This document shows positions 32,329 to 40,891 of a DNA stretch of 64,000 bases, piece by piece. Position 1 is the stretch's first letter. Each line of letters begins with the position of its first letter. The notes under the pieces were generated by a model. It made no database searches. It saw only the letters and a list, made by a program, of their open reading frames with translations, and was not told where the DNA came from. The stretch comes from Azospirillum sp. TSO22-1 (GTDB lineage Bacteria; Pseudomonadota; Alphaproteobacteria; Azospirillales; Azospirillaceae): the NCBI RefSeq assembly GCF_003116015.1, contig NZ_LGQZ01000101.1:30621-94620 (forward strand), written 5' to 3'. The position numbers were made by a program, and so were the translations under genes.

Positions 32329-32919
32329 ATGAGCGACGTGACCGATCAGGACCCCTACGCGCTGTTCGCCGCGTGGATGGAGGAGGCCACCCGCGGCGAG
32401 CCGAACGACCCCAACGCCATGGCGCTGGCCACCGCCGACGCCGAGGGCCGGCCGTCGGTGCGCATGGTGCTGCTGAAGGGCATCGATGCCCGCGGCTTCG
32501 TCTTCTACACCAACACGGAAAGCCGCAAGGGCGAGCAGTTGACGGCCAACGCCAACGCGGCGCTGTGCTTCCATTGGAAGTCGCTGCGCCGGCAGGTGCG
32601 GGTCGAGGGCGCGGTCGAGCGGGTCACCGACGCCGAGGCCGACGCCTATTTCGACAGCCGTGCGCGCGACAGCCGCATCGGCGCCTGGGCGTCCCGCCAG
32701 TCGCGCCCGATGGAGGGGCGCTGGGAGCTGGAGAAGCGCGTCGCCCAGTACGCGGCCAAGTTCGGCTTGGGGGCCGTGCCGCGGCCGGAGCACTGGACCG
32801 GCTTCCGCGTGCTGCCGGCGCGCATCGAGTTCTGGACCGACAAGCCGTTCCGCCTGCACGAGCGCATCGAGTACCTGCGCGCCGGCGACGGCTGGACGAC
32901 GCAGCGGCTGTTCCCGTGA
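32329..32919 (+). CDS. pdxH: Pyridoxamine/pyridoxine 5'-phosphate oxidase
   Basis: The 196-residue FMN enzyme makes pyridoxal 5'-phosphate. Diagnostic parts are NAMALATADAEGRPSVRMVLLKG at the N-terminus, the FMN-contacting GFVFYTNTESRKG, CFHWKSLRRQVRVEG, and the C-terminal PNPOx dimer motif LHERIEYLR...W..QRLFP. Length and ending are canonical. The start at 32329 has GGGCGGGAG. The stop overlaps the next start by one base (TGATG), so the cation-efflux gene is co-translated. Confidence 0.96.
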   Translation: MSDVTDQDPYALFAAWMEEATRGEPNDPNAMALATADAEGRPSVRMVLLKGIDARGFVFYTNTESRKGEQLTANANAALCFHWKSLRRQVRVEGAVERVTDAEADAYFDSRARDSRIGAWASRQSRPMEGRWELEKRVAQYAAKFGLGAVPRPEHWTGFRVLPARIEFWTDKPFRLHERIEYLRAGDGWTTQRLFP

Positions 32920-33851
32920 TGACCGCCGTCGACGATGGGGGCGAGGACAAGGCCGCGCGGCTGCGCCGCTGGGCGACCTACGCCAGCGTCGCCATGGCGT
33001 CGACGCTGATCGTCGCCAAGCTGGCCGCCTATCTGCTGACCGAATCGGTGAGCATCCTGTCCTCGCTCATCGACTCCTCGACCGACCTGATGGCGTCGGT
33101 GGTGACGCTGCTCGGCGTCCGGCACGCGCTGCGCCCGGCCGACACCGCCCACCGTTTCGGCCACGGCAAGGCGGAGGGGCTGGCGGCGCTGGCGCAGGCG
33201 GCGTTCATCGGCGGCTCGGCGGCGTTCCTGCTGATCGAGGCGGTGCGCCGGCTGATCTCCCCCGCGCCGGTGGGCGAGACCGCAATCGGCGTCGCCGTCA
33301 TGCTGCTGTCCATGATGCTGACCGCGGCGCTGGTCACCTTCCAGCGCTACGTGGTGCGGCACACCGGTTCGGTTGCCATCGGGGCGGACCGGCTGCACTA
33401 CGCCGGTGATCTGCTGATGAACGCGGCGGTGATCACCGCGCTGCTGCTCAACCGCTGGACCGGGGTCGGCGCGGTCGACCCGCTGTTCGGCATCGGCATC
33501 GCCGGCTTCCTGGTGTACGGCGCCCTGGGCATCGCACGCGACGCGCTTGCCGTGCTGATGGACCGCGAGCTGCCGGAGGACGAGCGCGCGCGCATCGCCG
33601 ACCTGGTGCGCTCGCACGAGCCGGTGCGCGGCATGCACGACCTGCGCACCCGCAGCTCCGGCACCGGCGTGTTCATCGAGTTGCACCTTGAACTGGATCC
33701 TCACCTCGATCTCGTGCGGGCGCACGACATCACGGACGCGGTCGAGCGGACGCTGCGCGCCGCCTTCGCCAACGCCGAGGTGCTGATCCACCAGGAGCCC
33801 GCCGGGTTGAACGATGAACGCCTAGACAACCGGATCGCGGCGGACCGGTAA
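32919..33851 (+). CDS. Cation diffusion facilitator (FieF/CzcD type)
   Basis: The 310-residue exporter has six membrane helices in residues 18-210 and a cytoplasmic C-terminal domain. The metal-site aspartates of transmembrane helix 2 are in SSLIDSSTDLMASV and those of helix 5 in HYAGDLLMNAAV, the DD..HD pattern of FieF. The HRFGHGKAEGLAALAQ loop is conserved. It probably expels Zn(II), Fe(II) or a related metal by proton antiport. It is coupled to pdxH by a TGATG junction; the functional link with vitamin B6 is not obvious. Confidence 0.92.
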   Translation: MTAVDDGGEDKAARLRRWATYASVAMASTLIVAKLAAYLLTESVSILSSLIDSSTDLMASVVTLLGVRHALRPADTAHRFGHGKAEGLAALAQAAFIGGSAAFLLIEAVRRLISPAPVGETAIGVAVMLLSMMLTAALVTFQRYVVRHTGSVAIGADRLHYAGDLLMNAAVITALLLNRWTGVGAVDPLFGIGIAGFLVYGALGIARDALAVLMDRELPEDERARIADLVRSHEPVRGMHDLRTRSSGTGVFIELHLELDPHLDLVRAHDITDAVERTLRAAFANAEVLIHQEPAGLNDERLDNRIAADR

Positions 33852-34050
33852 TTCAACCCCGACCATAGTCCAATACGGCCGTTTTTGGGCCGGAGCGGTG
33901 GAAGCCTGTAAAATCCTTGTTATACGAGGATTTGGAGAGGTTTCCGGCTGTCCGCCGTTGTTGCGGATTCGCAAGATTTTCGCAATAATCCGTCCCGGGA
34001 AGAAGCGCTTCAAAGCAGCTACAACAAAAACCCCAGTTACGGCGGACGCA

Positions 34051-35442
34051 ATGGACAGCACCCTCGGCAACCGCTCGTTTCTGATCGCGGACATCGCGGC
34101 GGAAGCGGGCACGTTGGGCATTGAAATCGCCGATGTGGCCGGACATGTCGACGATGTCGCGGGCCGCATCGCCAAACAGGCCGAAGTTTTCGCGCAGCTT
34201 CGCGATACCGGCGCCAAGATGACCTCCAGCACCCGCAACATCTCCGCCGCCTCCTCGGTGGCGCGGACGGTGACCGAGCGGGCGCGCCAGGAGGTCGAGA
34301 CGTCGCACGACCGCGTGCAGCAGTCGCTCGGCGACATCCACGGCCTCGTCGCCGCGGTTGCCGGCATGGAGAGCCAGATCGCCGGCCTGCGCGAGGCGCT
34401 GGAGCGCGTCGGCAAGGTCGCCAAGGAGATCTACGCCATCGCCAAGCAGACCAACCTGCTGGCGCTCAACGCCACCATCGAGGCGGCGCGGGCGGGCGAG
34501 GCGGGCCGCGGCTTCGCCGTGGTGGCGGGCGAGGTGAAGGCGCTGTCCACCAAGACCTCGGAAGCGACGTCCGAGATCGACGCCACGCTGAAATACCTGA
34601 ACGAGCAGGCGCAGCGCCTGATGACCGAAAGCTCGGCCAGCGCCGCCAAGGCGCGCGCGGTCAGCGAGGGCACCACCGCCATCGGCGGCGTCATCGACAC
34701 CGTCGGCCGCGCCATGGCGGAGCTGACCGGCGAGACCGACAAGATTGACGCCGCGGCGGCCGAGATCGGCACCAACTGCACCGACCTGGAGCACGAGATC
34801 GCCGACCTCGCGGTGGGCGTGCAGCTGTCCAACGAGAACCTCGCGCAGGCCCGCGACCGCATCAACACCCTGCTGGGCATGAGCGAGCGCCTGATCGGCA
34901 TCACCGCCGAGCTGGATGTGGAGACGGTGGACACGCCGTTCATCCGCCTCGCCCGCGGCACCGCCGACAAGATCTCCGCCGCGTTCGAGGACGCGGTGGC
35001 GAAGGGCGAGATCTCAGAATCCGACATCTTCGACCAGAACTACCAGACGGTTCCCGGCAGCAACCCGCAGCAGATGATGGCGCGCTGCACCACCTTCTGC
35101 GATCGCGTGCTGCCGAACCTGCAGGAGGCGGTGCTGGGCGAGAACCCGCGCATCGTCTTCTGCGTGGCGATCGACACCAACGGCTACCTGCCGACCCACA
35201 ACCGGAAATTCAGCCAGCCGCAGGGCAAGGACCCGGTGTGGAACGCCGCCAACTGCCGCAACCGCCGCATCTTCAACGACCGCGTCGGCCTGGCGGCGGG
35301 GCGCAACATGAAGCCGTTCCTGCTGCAGACCTACCGCCGCGACATGGGCGGCGGCAACTTCGTCCTGATGAAGGACGTCTCCGCCCCGATCATGATCCGC
35401 GGCCGCCACTGGGGCGGGTTGAGGTTGGCGTACAAGGTGTAA
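34051..35442 (+). CDS. Soluble chemoreceptor with N-terminal signalling and C-terminal sensor domain
   Basis: The 463-residue protein has no membrane segment. A coiled-coil chemoreceptor module occupies residues 20-300, with the tip QTNLLALNATIEAARAG near residue 135. The C-terminal 150 residues form a separate domain (CVAIDTNGYLPTHNRKFSQP, then RNMKPFLLQTYRRDMGGG) that resembles a Cache/PAS-like sensor. The order is thus reversed compared with transmembrane receptors. I take the ATG at 34051 (MDSTLGNRSF) because the sequence before it reads like leader DNA. It lies just upstream of the cytochrome bd operon; sensing of redox state or oxygen is a reasonable guess. Confidence 0.9.
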   Translation: MDSTLGNRSFLIADIAAEAGTLGIEIADVAGHVDDVAGRIAKQAEVFAQLRDTGAKMTSSTRNISAASSVARTVTERARQEVETSHDRVQQSLGDIHGLVAAVAGMESQIAGLREALERVGKVAKEIYAIAKQTNLLALNATIEAARAGEAGRGFAVVAGEVKALSTKTSEATSEIDATLKYLNEQAQRLMTESSASAAKARAVSEGTTAIGGVIDTVGRAMAELTGETDKIDAAAAEIGTNCTDLEHEIADLAVGVQLSNENLAQARDRINTLLGMSERLIGITAELDVETVDTPFIRLARGTADKISAAFEDAVAKGEISESDIFDQNYQTVPGSNPQQMMARCTTFCDRVLPNLQEAVLGENPRIVFCVAIDTNGYLPTHNRKFSQPQGKDPVWNAANCRNRRIFNDRVGLAAGRNMKPFLLQTYRRDMGGGNFVLMKDVSAPIMIRGRHWGGLRLAYKV

Positions 35443-35456
35443 GGCGGCGGGGTGCC

Positions 35457-35592
35457 AACCCTCTCCCGTCCCGGGAGAGGGTGGCCGCCGCAGGCGGCCG
35501 GGTGAGGGTAAACTCAAGGATCCTTGCAGGCACCCTCACCCTCCCGCCCTACGGGCGGGCCCCACCCTCTCCCGGGGCGGGAGAGGGGTAGG
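35457..35592. repeat. GC-rich palindromic intergenic repeat upstream of cytochrome bd
   Basis: Several nested hairpins are present: CCCTCTCCCG..CGGGAGAGGG, GGCCGCC..GGCGGCC, and CCCGCCC..GGGCGGG. The outer parts GGTGAGGGT and ACCCTCACC are inverse. It fills most of the gap between the receptor gene and cioA. It belongs to the same family as 19368-19462 but is longer. Confidence 0.65.
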
Positions 35593-35667
35593 TCTTCCGT
35601 TTCCCGAAACAGTAACGCCTCCGCTGCGTTCACCGCAGGGGCGTTGCTGCGTCGCGGGAGAGGGTTC

Positions 35668-37032
35668 ATGGACCTGGATGTGCTGCTGCTGAGCCGGCTG
35701 CAATTCGCCTTCACCATCGGCTTCCACATCCTGTTTCCCGCGCTCACCATCGGGCTCGGCCTGTTCCTGGTGGTGCTGGAGGCGCAGTGGTTCTTCCGCC
35801 GGGACGAGCTGGCCTACCGCCTGCTGCGCTTCTGGGCCGGGATCTTCGCGCTGGCCTTCGGCGTCGGCGTGGTTTCCGGGCTGGTGCTGTCCTACCAGCT
35901 CGGCACCAACTGGAGCCGGTTCTCCACCTTCACCGGCAACCTGCTGGGGCCGATCATCAGCTACGAGGTGCTGACCGCCTTCTTCCTGGAGGCCGGTTTC
36001 CTCGGCATCCTGCTGTTCGGCTGGCACCGGGTGAGCCCTCGCGTGCACTTCTTCGCCACCGGCATGGTGGCGCTGGGCACCATCATCTCCGCCTTTTGGA
36101 TCCTCGCCGGAAATTCCTGGATGCAGACGCCGGCCGGCTTCGCCGTCGAGAACGGGCGGGTGGTCGCCACAGACTGGTGGGCGGCGGTGTTCAACCCGTC
36201 CTTCCCCTACCGTTTCGCGCACATGGTGGTGGCCTGCCTGCTGAGCACCTCGCTGGTGGTCGGCGGGATCGCGGCATGGTACCTGCTGAAGGGCGTGCAC
36301 GAGGAGTTCGCCCGGCGCGCCTTCTCGCTGGCGCTGTGGATGGCGCTGCTGGCCGCGCCGGCGCAGGTGGTCATCGGTGACCTACACGGCCTCAACACGC
36401 TGCAGCACCAGCCGGTGAAGGTCGCCGCCATGGAGGCGCTGTGGGAGACCGGGGCGCCGGCCCCCTTCGTGGTCTTCGCCATCCCCGACCAGCAGGCCGA
36501 GCGCAACCACGCCGAGTTTTCCATCCCCCATCTCGGCAGTCTGATCCTCACCCACTCGCTGGACGGCGCGGTGAAGGGGCTGAAGGAGGTGCCGCCGCGG
36601 GACCGGCCGCCGGTCGCCATCGTCTTCTTCGCGTTCCGGCTGATGGTCGCCCTAGGCATGCTGTTCGTGCTGGTGGCGGCGCTCGGCCTGTGGCTGCGCA
36701 TGCGCGGCGGGCTGTACCGGGCGCGCTGGTTCCAGCGGCTGTGCGTGGCGGTGTCGCCGCTGGGCTTCGTGGCGCTGCTGGCCGGCTGGACGGTGACCGA
36801 GGTCGGGCGGCAGCCCTGGGTGGTCTACGGGCTGCAGCGCACGGCGGACGGCGTGTCGCTGCTGCCGGCCGGGTCGGTGGCGGCGACGCTGGCGCTGTTC
36901 CTGCTGGCCTACACGGTGCTGATGACCGCCTTCCTGATCTTCTTCTTCCGCATGGTGCGGCGCGGGCCGGACTACGTCGCCGAGCCGCCGCACTTCCAGG
37001 ACAAGGCCCGCACGCTCTACGGCCGGGCGTGA
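35668..37032 (+). CDS. cioA: Cytochrome bd-type quinol oxidase subunit I, cyanide-insensitive type
   Basis: The 454-residue membrane subunit oxidises quinol and reduces oxygen to water without pumping protons. The N-terminal FAFTIGFHILFPALTIG carries the His ligand region of heme b595, and MVVACLLSTSLVVGG and the GWTVTEVGRQPW signature are conserved. The long insert of the quinol loop found in E. coli CydA is absent, which is the mark of the CioA subgroup. The start at 35668 follows GGGAGAGGGTTC. It forms an operon with cioB, 32 bp further on. Confidence 0.95.
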   Translation: MDLDVLLLSRLQFAFTIGFHILFPALTIGLGLFLVVLEAQWFFRRDELAYRLLRFWAGIFALAFGVGVVSGLVLSYQLGTNWSRFSTFTGNLLGPIISYEVLTAFFLEAGFLGILLFGWHRVSPRVHFFATGMVALGTIISAFWILAGNSWMQTPAGFAVENGRVVATDWWAAVFNPSFPYRFAHMVVACLLSTSLVVGGIAAWYLLKGVHEEFARRAFSLALWMALLAAPAQVVIGDLHGLNTLQHQPVKVAAMEALWETGAPAPFVVFAIPDQQAERNHAEFSIPHLGSLILTHSLDGAVKGLKEVPPRDRPPVAIVFFAFRLMVALGMLFVLVAALGLWLRMRGGLYRARWFQRLCVAVSPLGFVALLAGWTVTEVGRQPWVVYGLQRTADGVSLLPAGSVAATLALFLLAYTVLMTAFLIFFFRMVRRGPDYVAEPPHFQDKARTLYGRA

Positions 37033-37064
37033 GCGGGCCAGACGTGAACGGGGAGGGGAGCGCC

Positions 37065-38072
37065 ATGGACCTGCCGCTGATCTGGAGCGCCATCATCGCG
37101 CTGGGCGTCTTCATGTACGTGCTGCTCGACGGGTTCGACCTGGGCGTCGGCATCCTGTTCCCGTTCGTGCGGGAGAAGCGCGACCGCGACGCCATGATGA
37201 ACTCGGTGGCGCCGATCTGGGACGGCAACGAGACGTGGCTGATCCTCGGCGGCGCGTCGCTGCTGGGGGCGTTCCCGCTGGCCTACGCGACATTGCTGCC
37301 GGCCTTCTACATCCCGATCATGGTCATGCTGTTCGGCCTGATCTTCCGCGGCGTGGCGTTCGAGTTCCGCTTCAAGTCGACGCTGCGCTGGCCGTGGTGG
37401 GACGCATCGTTCTTCCTGGGCTCGCTGGTGGCGACGGTGATGCAGGGCATCCTGCTCGGTGCCTTCATCACCGGCGTGCCGGTGGAGGCCATCGAGGCCG
37501 GCAACTGGCGCTACACCGGCGGTGCCCTGGACTGGCTGACGCCGTTCAACCTCATGTGCGGGGCAGGGCTGGTGTGCGGCTACGCGCTCCTGGGCGCCAC
37601 CTGGCTGGTGCTGAAGACCGAGGGGCACCTGCAGCGCTTCTCGTACCGCGCCGCGTGGTGGCTGGCGGCGCTGGTGGCGGCGTTCCTGGTGGTGGTCAGC
37701 CTGTGGACGCCCTTCGCCCACCCGGCGATCCGCGAGCGCTGGTTCAGCTGGCCGAACCTGCTCTACCTCTCGCCGGTGCCGCTGGTGACCGGGGCGGTGG
37801 TGCTGGCGCTGTTCGCGGCGCTGCAGCGGCGGCGCGAGTTGGCTCCCTTCGTGCTGACCATGGCGCTGTTCGCGCTGTCGTTCCTGGGGCTGGCGATCAG
37901 CCTGTGGCCCTACGTGGTGCCGCGCGCGCTGACCATCTGGGACGCGGCGTCGCCGCGCGATTCGCAGATCTTCCTGCTGGTCGGGGTGGCGTTCCTGCTG
38001 CCGGTCATCCTGGGCTACACCGTCTATTCCTACCGCGTCTTTCGCGGCAAGGTAGAGGAAGGATATCACTAG
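37065..38072 (+). CDS. cioB: Cytochrome bd-type quinol oxidase subunit II
   Basis: The 335-residue membrane partner begins with DLPLIWSAIIALGVFMYVLLDGFDLG, of which VLLDGFDLGVGILFP is diagnostic for CydB/CioB. WDGNETWLILGGASLLGAFP follows shortly after. Eight to nine membrane helices are visible. It pairs with subunit I to make a terminal oxidase used at low oxygen or in the presence of cyanide. No cydX-like small gene or cydCD genes are adjacent. Confidence 0.95.
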   Translation: MDLPLIWSAIIALGVFMYVLLDGFDLGVGILFPFVREKRDRDAMMNSVAPIWDGNETWLILGGASLLGAFPLAYATLLPAFYIPIMVMLFGLIFRGVAFEFRFKSTLRWPWWDASFFLGSLVATVMQGILLGAFITGVPVEAIEAGNWRYTGGALDWLTPFNLMCGAGLVCGYALLGATWLVLKTEGHLQRFSYRAAWWLAALVAAFLVVVSLWTPFAHPAIRERWFSWPNLLYLSPVPLVTGAVVLALFAALQRRRELAPFVLTMALFALSFLGLAISLWPYVVPRALTIWDAASPRDSQIFLLVGVAFLLPVILGYTVYSYRVFRGKVEEGYH

Positions 38073-38144
38073 TCGCCGCGCCTGCCGGAGCGTGTCGCCC
38101 GCAGTACATTGTTGCCTGTTGTGATAAGCGTTCGGTTGCGGTGC

Positions 38145-38160
38145 ACAAAATGCATTTTGT
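38145..38160. promoter_or_regulatory. 16-bp perfect palindrome upstream of the second soluble receptor
   Basis: ACAAAATGCATTTTGT is self-complementary and lies in a 250 bp gap that is clearly AT-richer than its surroundings. It is 165 bp before the receptor start. This may be the operator of a dimeric regulator; the cognate protein is unknown. Nothing else in 38073-38324 is interpretable beyond a probable promoter. Confidence 0.4.
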
Positions 38161-38324
38161 CGCAGGCAAGTGGCCTGTCTTTTGCGAAGATAATCAAGAA
38201 TCTTGCCTGCATCATTACTTTGGCTCGTCTGGTTATGATGAACAGGTGAACAGTTTGCTCAAAAGACAGCCGTCGTGACCGAGTTTTGGGCAGACGTGCT
38301 GCGGATGTGCCGGAGGAAGCGCCC

Positions 38325-39353
38325 ATGCCCGAACGCATCGTCGCCCTGTCCAGGGCGGTGTCGGAACTCGCCACCCGCAAGATGGACGAGATCCAGGAGG
38401 TCACCAACACCACCAAGATCCTGGCGCTGAACGCACTGATCGAGGCGATGCGGGCGGGGGAGGCGGGTCGGGGGTTCGCCGTCGTGGCGCAGGAGGTCAA
38501 GCTGATCTCCGAACGCATCACCAGCATCGGACAGGAACTGCGCGGCCGCATGGCGGAGCAGACCGGCGAACTGGACACGCTGGGCCGTCGGCTGGTCGCG
38601 CAGCTGCGCGGCAACCGGCTGGCCGACCTGTCGCTGAACATGATCGATGTCATCGACCGGAACCTCTACGAGCGGTCCTGCGACGTGCGCTGGTGGGCGA
38701 CCGACAGCGCCGTGGTGGACTGCGCCGCCGACCCTTCCGCGGAGCGCCGCGCCCACGCGTCGAAGCGCCTGGGGGTGATCCTCGGCGCCTACACCGTCTA
38801 CCTCGACCTGTGGATCGCCGACCGGCAGGGCACGGTCATCGCCAACGGCCGGCCCGACCGCTACCGCCGCGCTGCCGGCAGCTCGGTGGCGGGCGAGCCC
38901 TGGTTCCGCGAGGCGCTGCAGACGCGCAGCGGTGACGATTTCGCGGTGGCCGACATCGCCGTGAACGACGCGCTGGAGCGCAGCACCGTCGCCACCTACG
39001 CCACGGCGATCCGCGCCGGCGGCGAACCGGACGGCGCGGTTCTCGGCGTTCTGGGCATCTTCTTCGACTGGCAGGCTCAGTCGAAGGCGGTTCTCGACGG
39101 CGTCCGCCTCGGCGACGACGAGAGGGGGCGCACGCGCAGCCTGCTGCTCGACCGTCGGCACCGGGTCATCGCCTCGTCCGATGGCCGCGGCGTGCTGGCC
39201 GAGACCTTCCCGCTGAAGTCGGACGGGCAGAAGCAGGGATGCTACACCGACGACCAGGGCACGGTCGTCGGCTTCGCGCTGACGCCGGGGTACGAGACCT
39301 ACCGTGGCCTGGGCTGGTACGGCGTCATCGTGCAGGAGGCGGCGCGGCGCTGA
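38325..39353 (+). CDS. Short chemoreceptor tip fused to a C-terminal Cache-type sensor
   Basis: The 342-residue protein carries only about 90 residues of chemoreceptor hairpin at its N-terminus, including TKILALNALIEAMRAGEAG and RGFAVVAQEVKLIS. A Cache/PDC-like domain follows at residues 120-340 (YLDLWIADRQGTVIANGR, GEPWFREALQ, then LLLDRRHRVIASSDG). No membrane helix is present, so the sensor must be cytoplasmic. The start at 38325 has CGGAGGAAGCGCCC. It is the second receptor of reversed order next to cioAB. The signalling part is so short that it may be a modulator of other receptors rather than a receptor itself. Confidence 0.85.
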   Translation: MPERIVALSRAVSELATRKMDEIQEVTNTTKILALNALIEAMRAGEAGRGFAVVAQEVKLISERITSIGQELRGRMAEQTGELDTLGRRLVAQLRGNRLADLSLNMIDVIDRNLYERSCDVRWWATDSAVVDCAADPSAERRAHASKRLGVILGAYTVYLDLWIADRQGTVIANGRPDRYRRAAGSSVAGEPWFREALQTRSGDDFAVADIAVNDALERSTVATYATAIRAGGEPDGAVLGVLGIFFDWQAQSKAVLDGVRLGDDERGRTRSLLLDRRHRVIASSDGRGVLAETFPLKSDGQKQGCYTDDQGTVVGFALTPGYETYRGLGWYGVIVQEAARR

Positions 39354-39485
39354 AGCGTCAGCGCGGCCGGCTCTGGTTCAGCGCGGCGAGGAAGGGCGAG
39401 GCGCCCGGCGACTGCGGCGGGCGCGGGCCGGCGGTGGGAAGGGTGGGGGCTACGGCCTTTCCAAAAGGCTGCAGCCTCCTCCTAA

Positions 39486-39510
39486 CCTCCCCCGCCGGAG
39501 GCGGGGGAGG
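39486..39510. terminator. Palindromic hairpin between receptor and hsp20 genes
   Basis: Eleven-base perfect arms CCTCCCCCGCC and GGCGGGGGAGG with a GGA loop lie between the converging receptor and hsp20 genes. It is a minimal member of the GC-rich repeat family and probably a bidirectional stop. The remainder of 39354-39521 shows nothing coding. Confidence 0.6.
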
Positions 39511-39521
39511 GACTTGGTCTT

Positions 39522-39980
39522 TTACGCCGCCTGCTGGGCCAGCGCCGGCTGGCGCTGGCCGGACGTCTCGATCCGGATGGCGCGCGGCTTCATCGCCTCG
39601 GGGATCTCGCGGGCCAGCTCGATGTGCAGCAGGCCGTTCTCCAGCCTGGCGCCACTCACCTTGATGAAGTCGGCCAGCTGAAAGCGGCGCTCGAAAGCGC
39701 GACCGGCGATACCCCGGTAGAGGAATTGGCCGGTCTCCTGCTCCTTCTTAGCTTTGCCAGTGACCACCAGCGAGTTCTGCTGCGCGGTGATCTCCAGATC
39801 CTCCGGAGCGAAGCCGGCGACGGCCATGCTGATCCGGTAGGCGGCGTCGCCCAGCTTTTCGATGTTGTAGGGCGGGTAGGAGGTGGCCTCGTCGGACGCC
39901 GTCGCGCCTTCGAGCAGGCGCGTCAGACGGTCGAAGCCGACGGTCGAACGGAACAGAGGCGAAAGGTCGTAGGTGCGCAT
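39522..39980 (-). CDS. Small heat-shock protein, Hsp20/IbpA type
   Basis: The 152-residue holdase has the alpha-crystallin domain at residues 40-130 (PPYNIEKLGDAAYRISMAVAGF at its start, then LENGLLHIELAREIPEAMKP, each in conserved blocks). The N-terminal SPLFRSTVGFDRL is typical of IbpA proteins. It binds unfolding proteins under heat. GGAGG stands seven bases before the ATG but is buried in the hairpin at 39984-40005, an RNA thermometer of the ROSE type. A heat-shock sigma factor promoter may lie further upstream. Confidence 0.95.
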   Translation of the reverse strand: MRTYDLSPLFRSTVGFDRLTRLLEGATASDEATSYPPYNIEKLGDAAYRISMAVAGFAPEDLEITAQQNSLVVTGKAKKEQETGQFLYRGIAGRAFERRFQLADFIKVSGARLENGLLHIELAREIPEAMKPRAIRIETSGQRQPALAQQAA

Positions 39981-39983
39981 GAC

Positions 39984-40080
39984 ATATCCTCCAAGCGAGC
40001 GATATTGCGATCGGGAACCACCACCAAGGTCGGCTCCCGCTGGCGTTGCGCCGGCGGACCCCGAATGGGCGTCCACCAGC
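39984..40080 (-). promoter_or_regulatory. ROSE-type RNA thermometer of the hsp20 gene
   Basis: On the leftward strand, ATATC-G-CTC pairs with GAG-GATAT around a GCTTG loop (39984-40005). The bulged G sits opposite the Shine-Dalgarno GGAGG, exactly the arrangement of the last hairpin of ROSE elements, which melt at heat-shock temperature. The preceding 75 nt (to about 40080) can fold into further GC-rich hairpins, as in known ROSE leaders. Such elements control small heat-shock genes in many alphaproteobacteria. Confidence 0.75.
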
Positions 40081-40089
40081 GCCGTTAGA

Positions 40090-40116
40090 CATAATCAGGG
40101 CTTCGCGCCGTTCAAG
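40090..40116 (-). promoter_or_regulatory. Possible heat-shock (RpoH) promoter of hsp20
   Basis: CTTGAA (40111-40116) matches the -35 of alphaproteobacterial RpoH promoters. An ATTATG sequence 15 bp further on (40090-40095) could be part of the -10. The spacing and -10 are not ideal, so this is a weak call. Confidence 0.35.
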
Positions 40117-40232
40117 AGGGGCCTCGGCCAAGAGTCGGAGCGGCCGTCGGGGACCCGGCGCAACTCATTTTTTGTTAATCAGTTGCCGCCACGCTCGGTC
40201 ACGGGCCTCGCGGCCGCGGGAGGAATTCGGCC

Positions 40233-40646
40233 GTGATCGCTGCCACGTTCTTCAATGGGACGTACGACGAGACGATGGCGCTGCTCATCGAGGCGCGCAA
40301 CTACATCGCCTATCACGAATCCGGCGACCACCGGAGCCTGCCGCCGCACGTGCGGCTCCAGATCAGCTACGAGAGCATGCGGGTGACCAGCCGCCTGACC
40401 CAGGTGATGGCGTGGCTGCTGGCGCAGAAGGCGGTGCACGCCGGCGAGATCACCCGCGAGGTCGCCGCGTCCGAGGAGTTCGCGCTGTCCGGCGGCGAGA
40501 TCTGCTCCGACCCCTCCGGCCCCGACAACGAGGACCTGCCGGGCGGCCTGCGCAGCCTGCTGGAGCGCAGCCACCGCCTCTACATGCGCGTCCACCGCCT
40601 GGACGAGCAGTTCCGCGAGCGGGTCGCGCAGCTGGCGGTGGGGTGA
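40233..40646 (+). CDS. DUF1465 family protein
   Basis: The 137-residue helical protein contains the core of the alphaproteobacterial DUF1465 family (LQISYESMRVTSRLTQVMAWLLAQKAV at residues 45-72, in overlapping blocks). The start is a GTG with GGGAGGAATTCGGCC. The function of the family is not established to my knowledge; it is small, soluble and restricted to alphaproteobacteria. It is divergent from hsp20 and 245 bp before the repeat-protein gene. Confidence 0.82.
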   Translation: MIAATFFNGTYDETMALLIEARNYIAYHESGDHRSLPPHVRLQISYESMRVTSRLTQVMAWLLAQKAVHAGEITREVAASEEFALSGGEICSDPSGPDNEDLPGGLRSLLERSHRLYMRVHRLDEQFRERVAQLAVG

Positions 40647-40684
40647 ACCGGCCTTCCCTCCCGCCGGGGTGGAGGGGGATGGGT

Positions 40685-40768
40685 CTAGGGAAGCGGCGCG
40701 ACCCGCACCGTCTTCGGGCCAGCGTCGGCCACGCCCTGCAGTCGGCGATACAGCTTTTTGGCATCCAT
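40685..40768 (-). CDS. Possible 27-residue small ORF
   Basis: Leftward ATG at 40768 leads to MDAKKLYRRLQGVADAGPK and eight more residues with good GC3 bias and a protein-like composition. The ribosome site (CCGGAA) is weak, and the frame continues open upstream. It lies in the gap between two rightward genes. It could be a genuine small basic protein or chance. Confidence 0.25.
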   Translation of the reverse strand: MDAKKLYRRLQGVADAGPKTVRVAPLP

Positions 40769-40891
40769 ATTCCGGAGACTTACCTGCAAACATTGCGGTT
40801 CCACCTTCTCACGTGCAATCCGCGCGCGTATGCTGTGACCGGAGCCGAGGCGAGGCTTCACCAACGCCGGCGATCGAAGGAAGCCCGGGTC

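Noticed and set aside
40046..40891. N-terminal extension of the repeat protein to 925 residues
   Set aside because: The extension runs through the DUF1465 gene in a shadow frame and is Arg-rich; the repeat structure starts only after the ATG at 40892.
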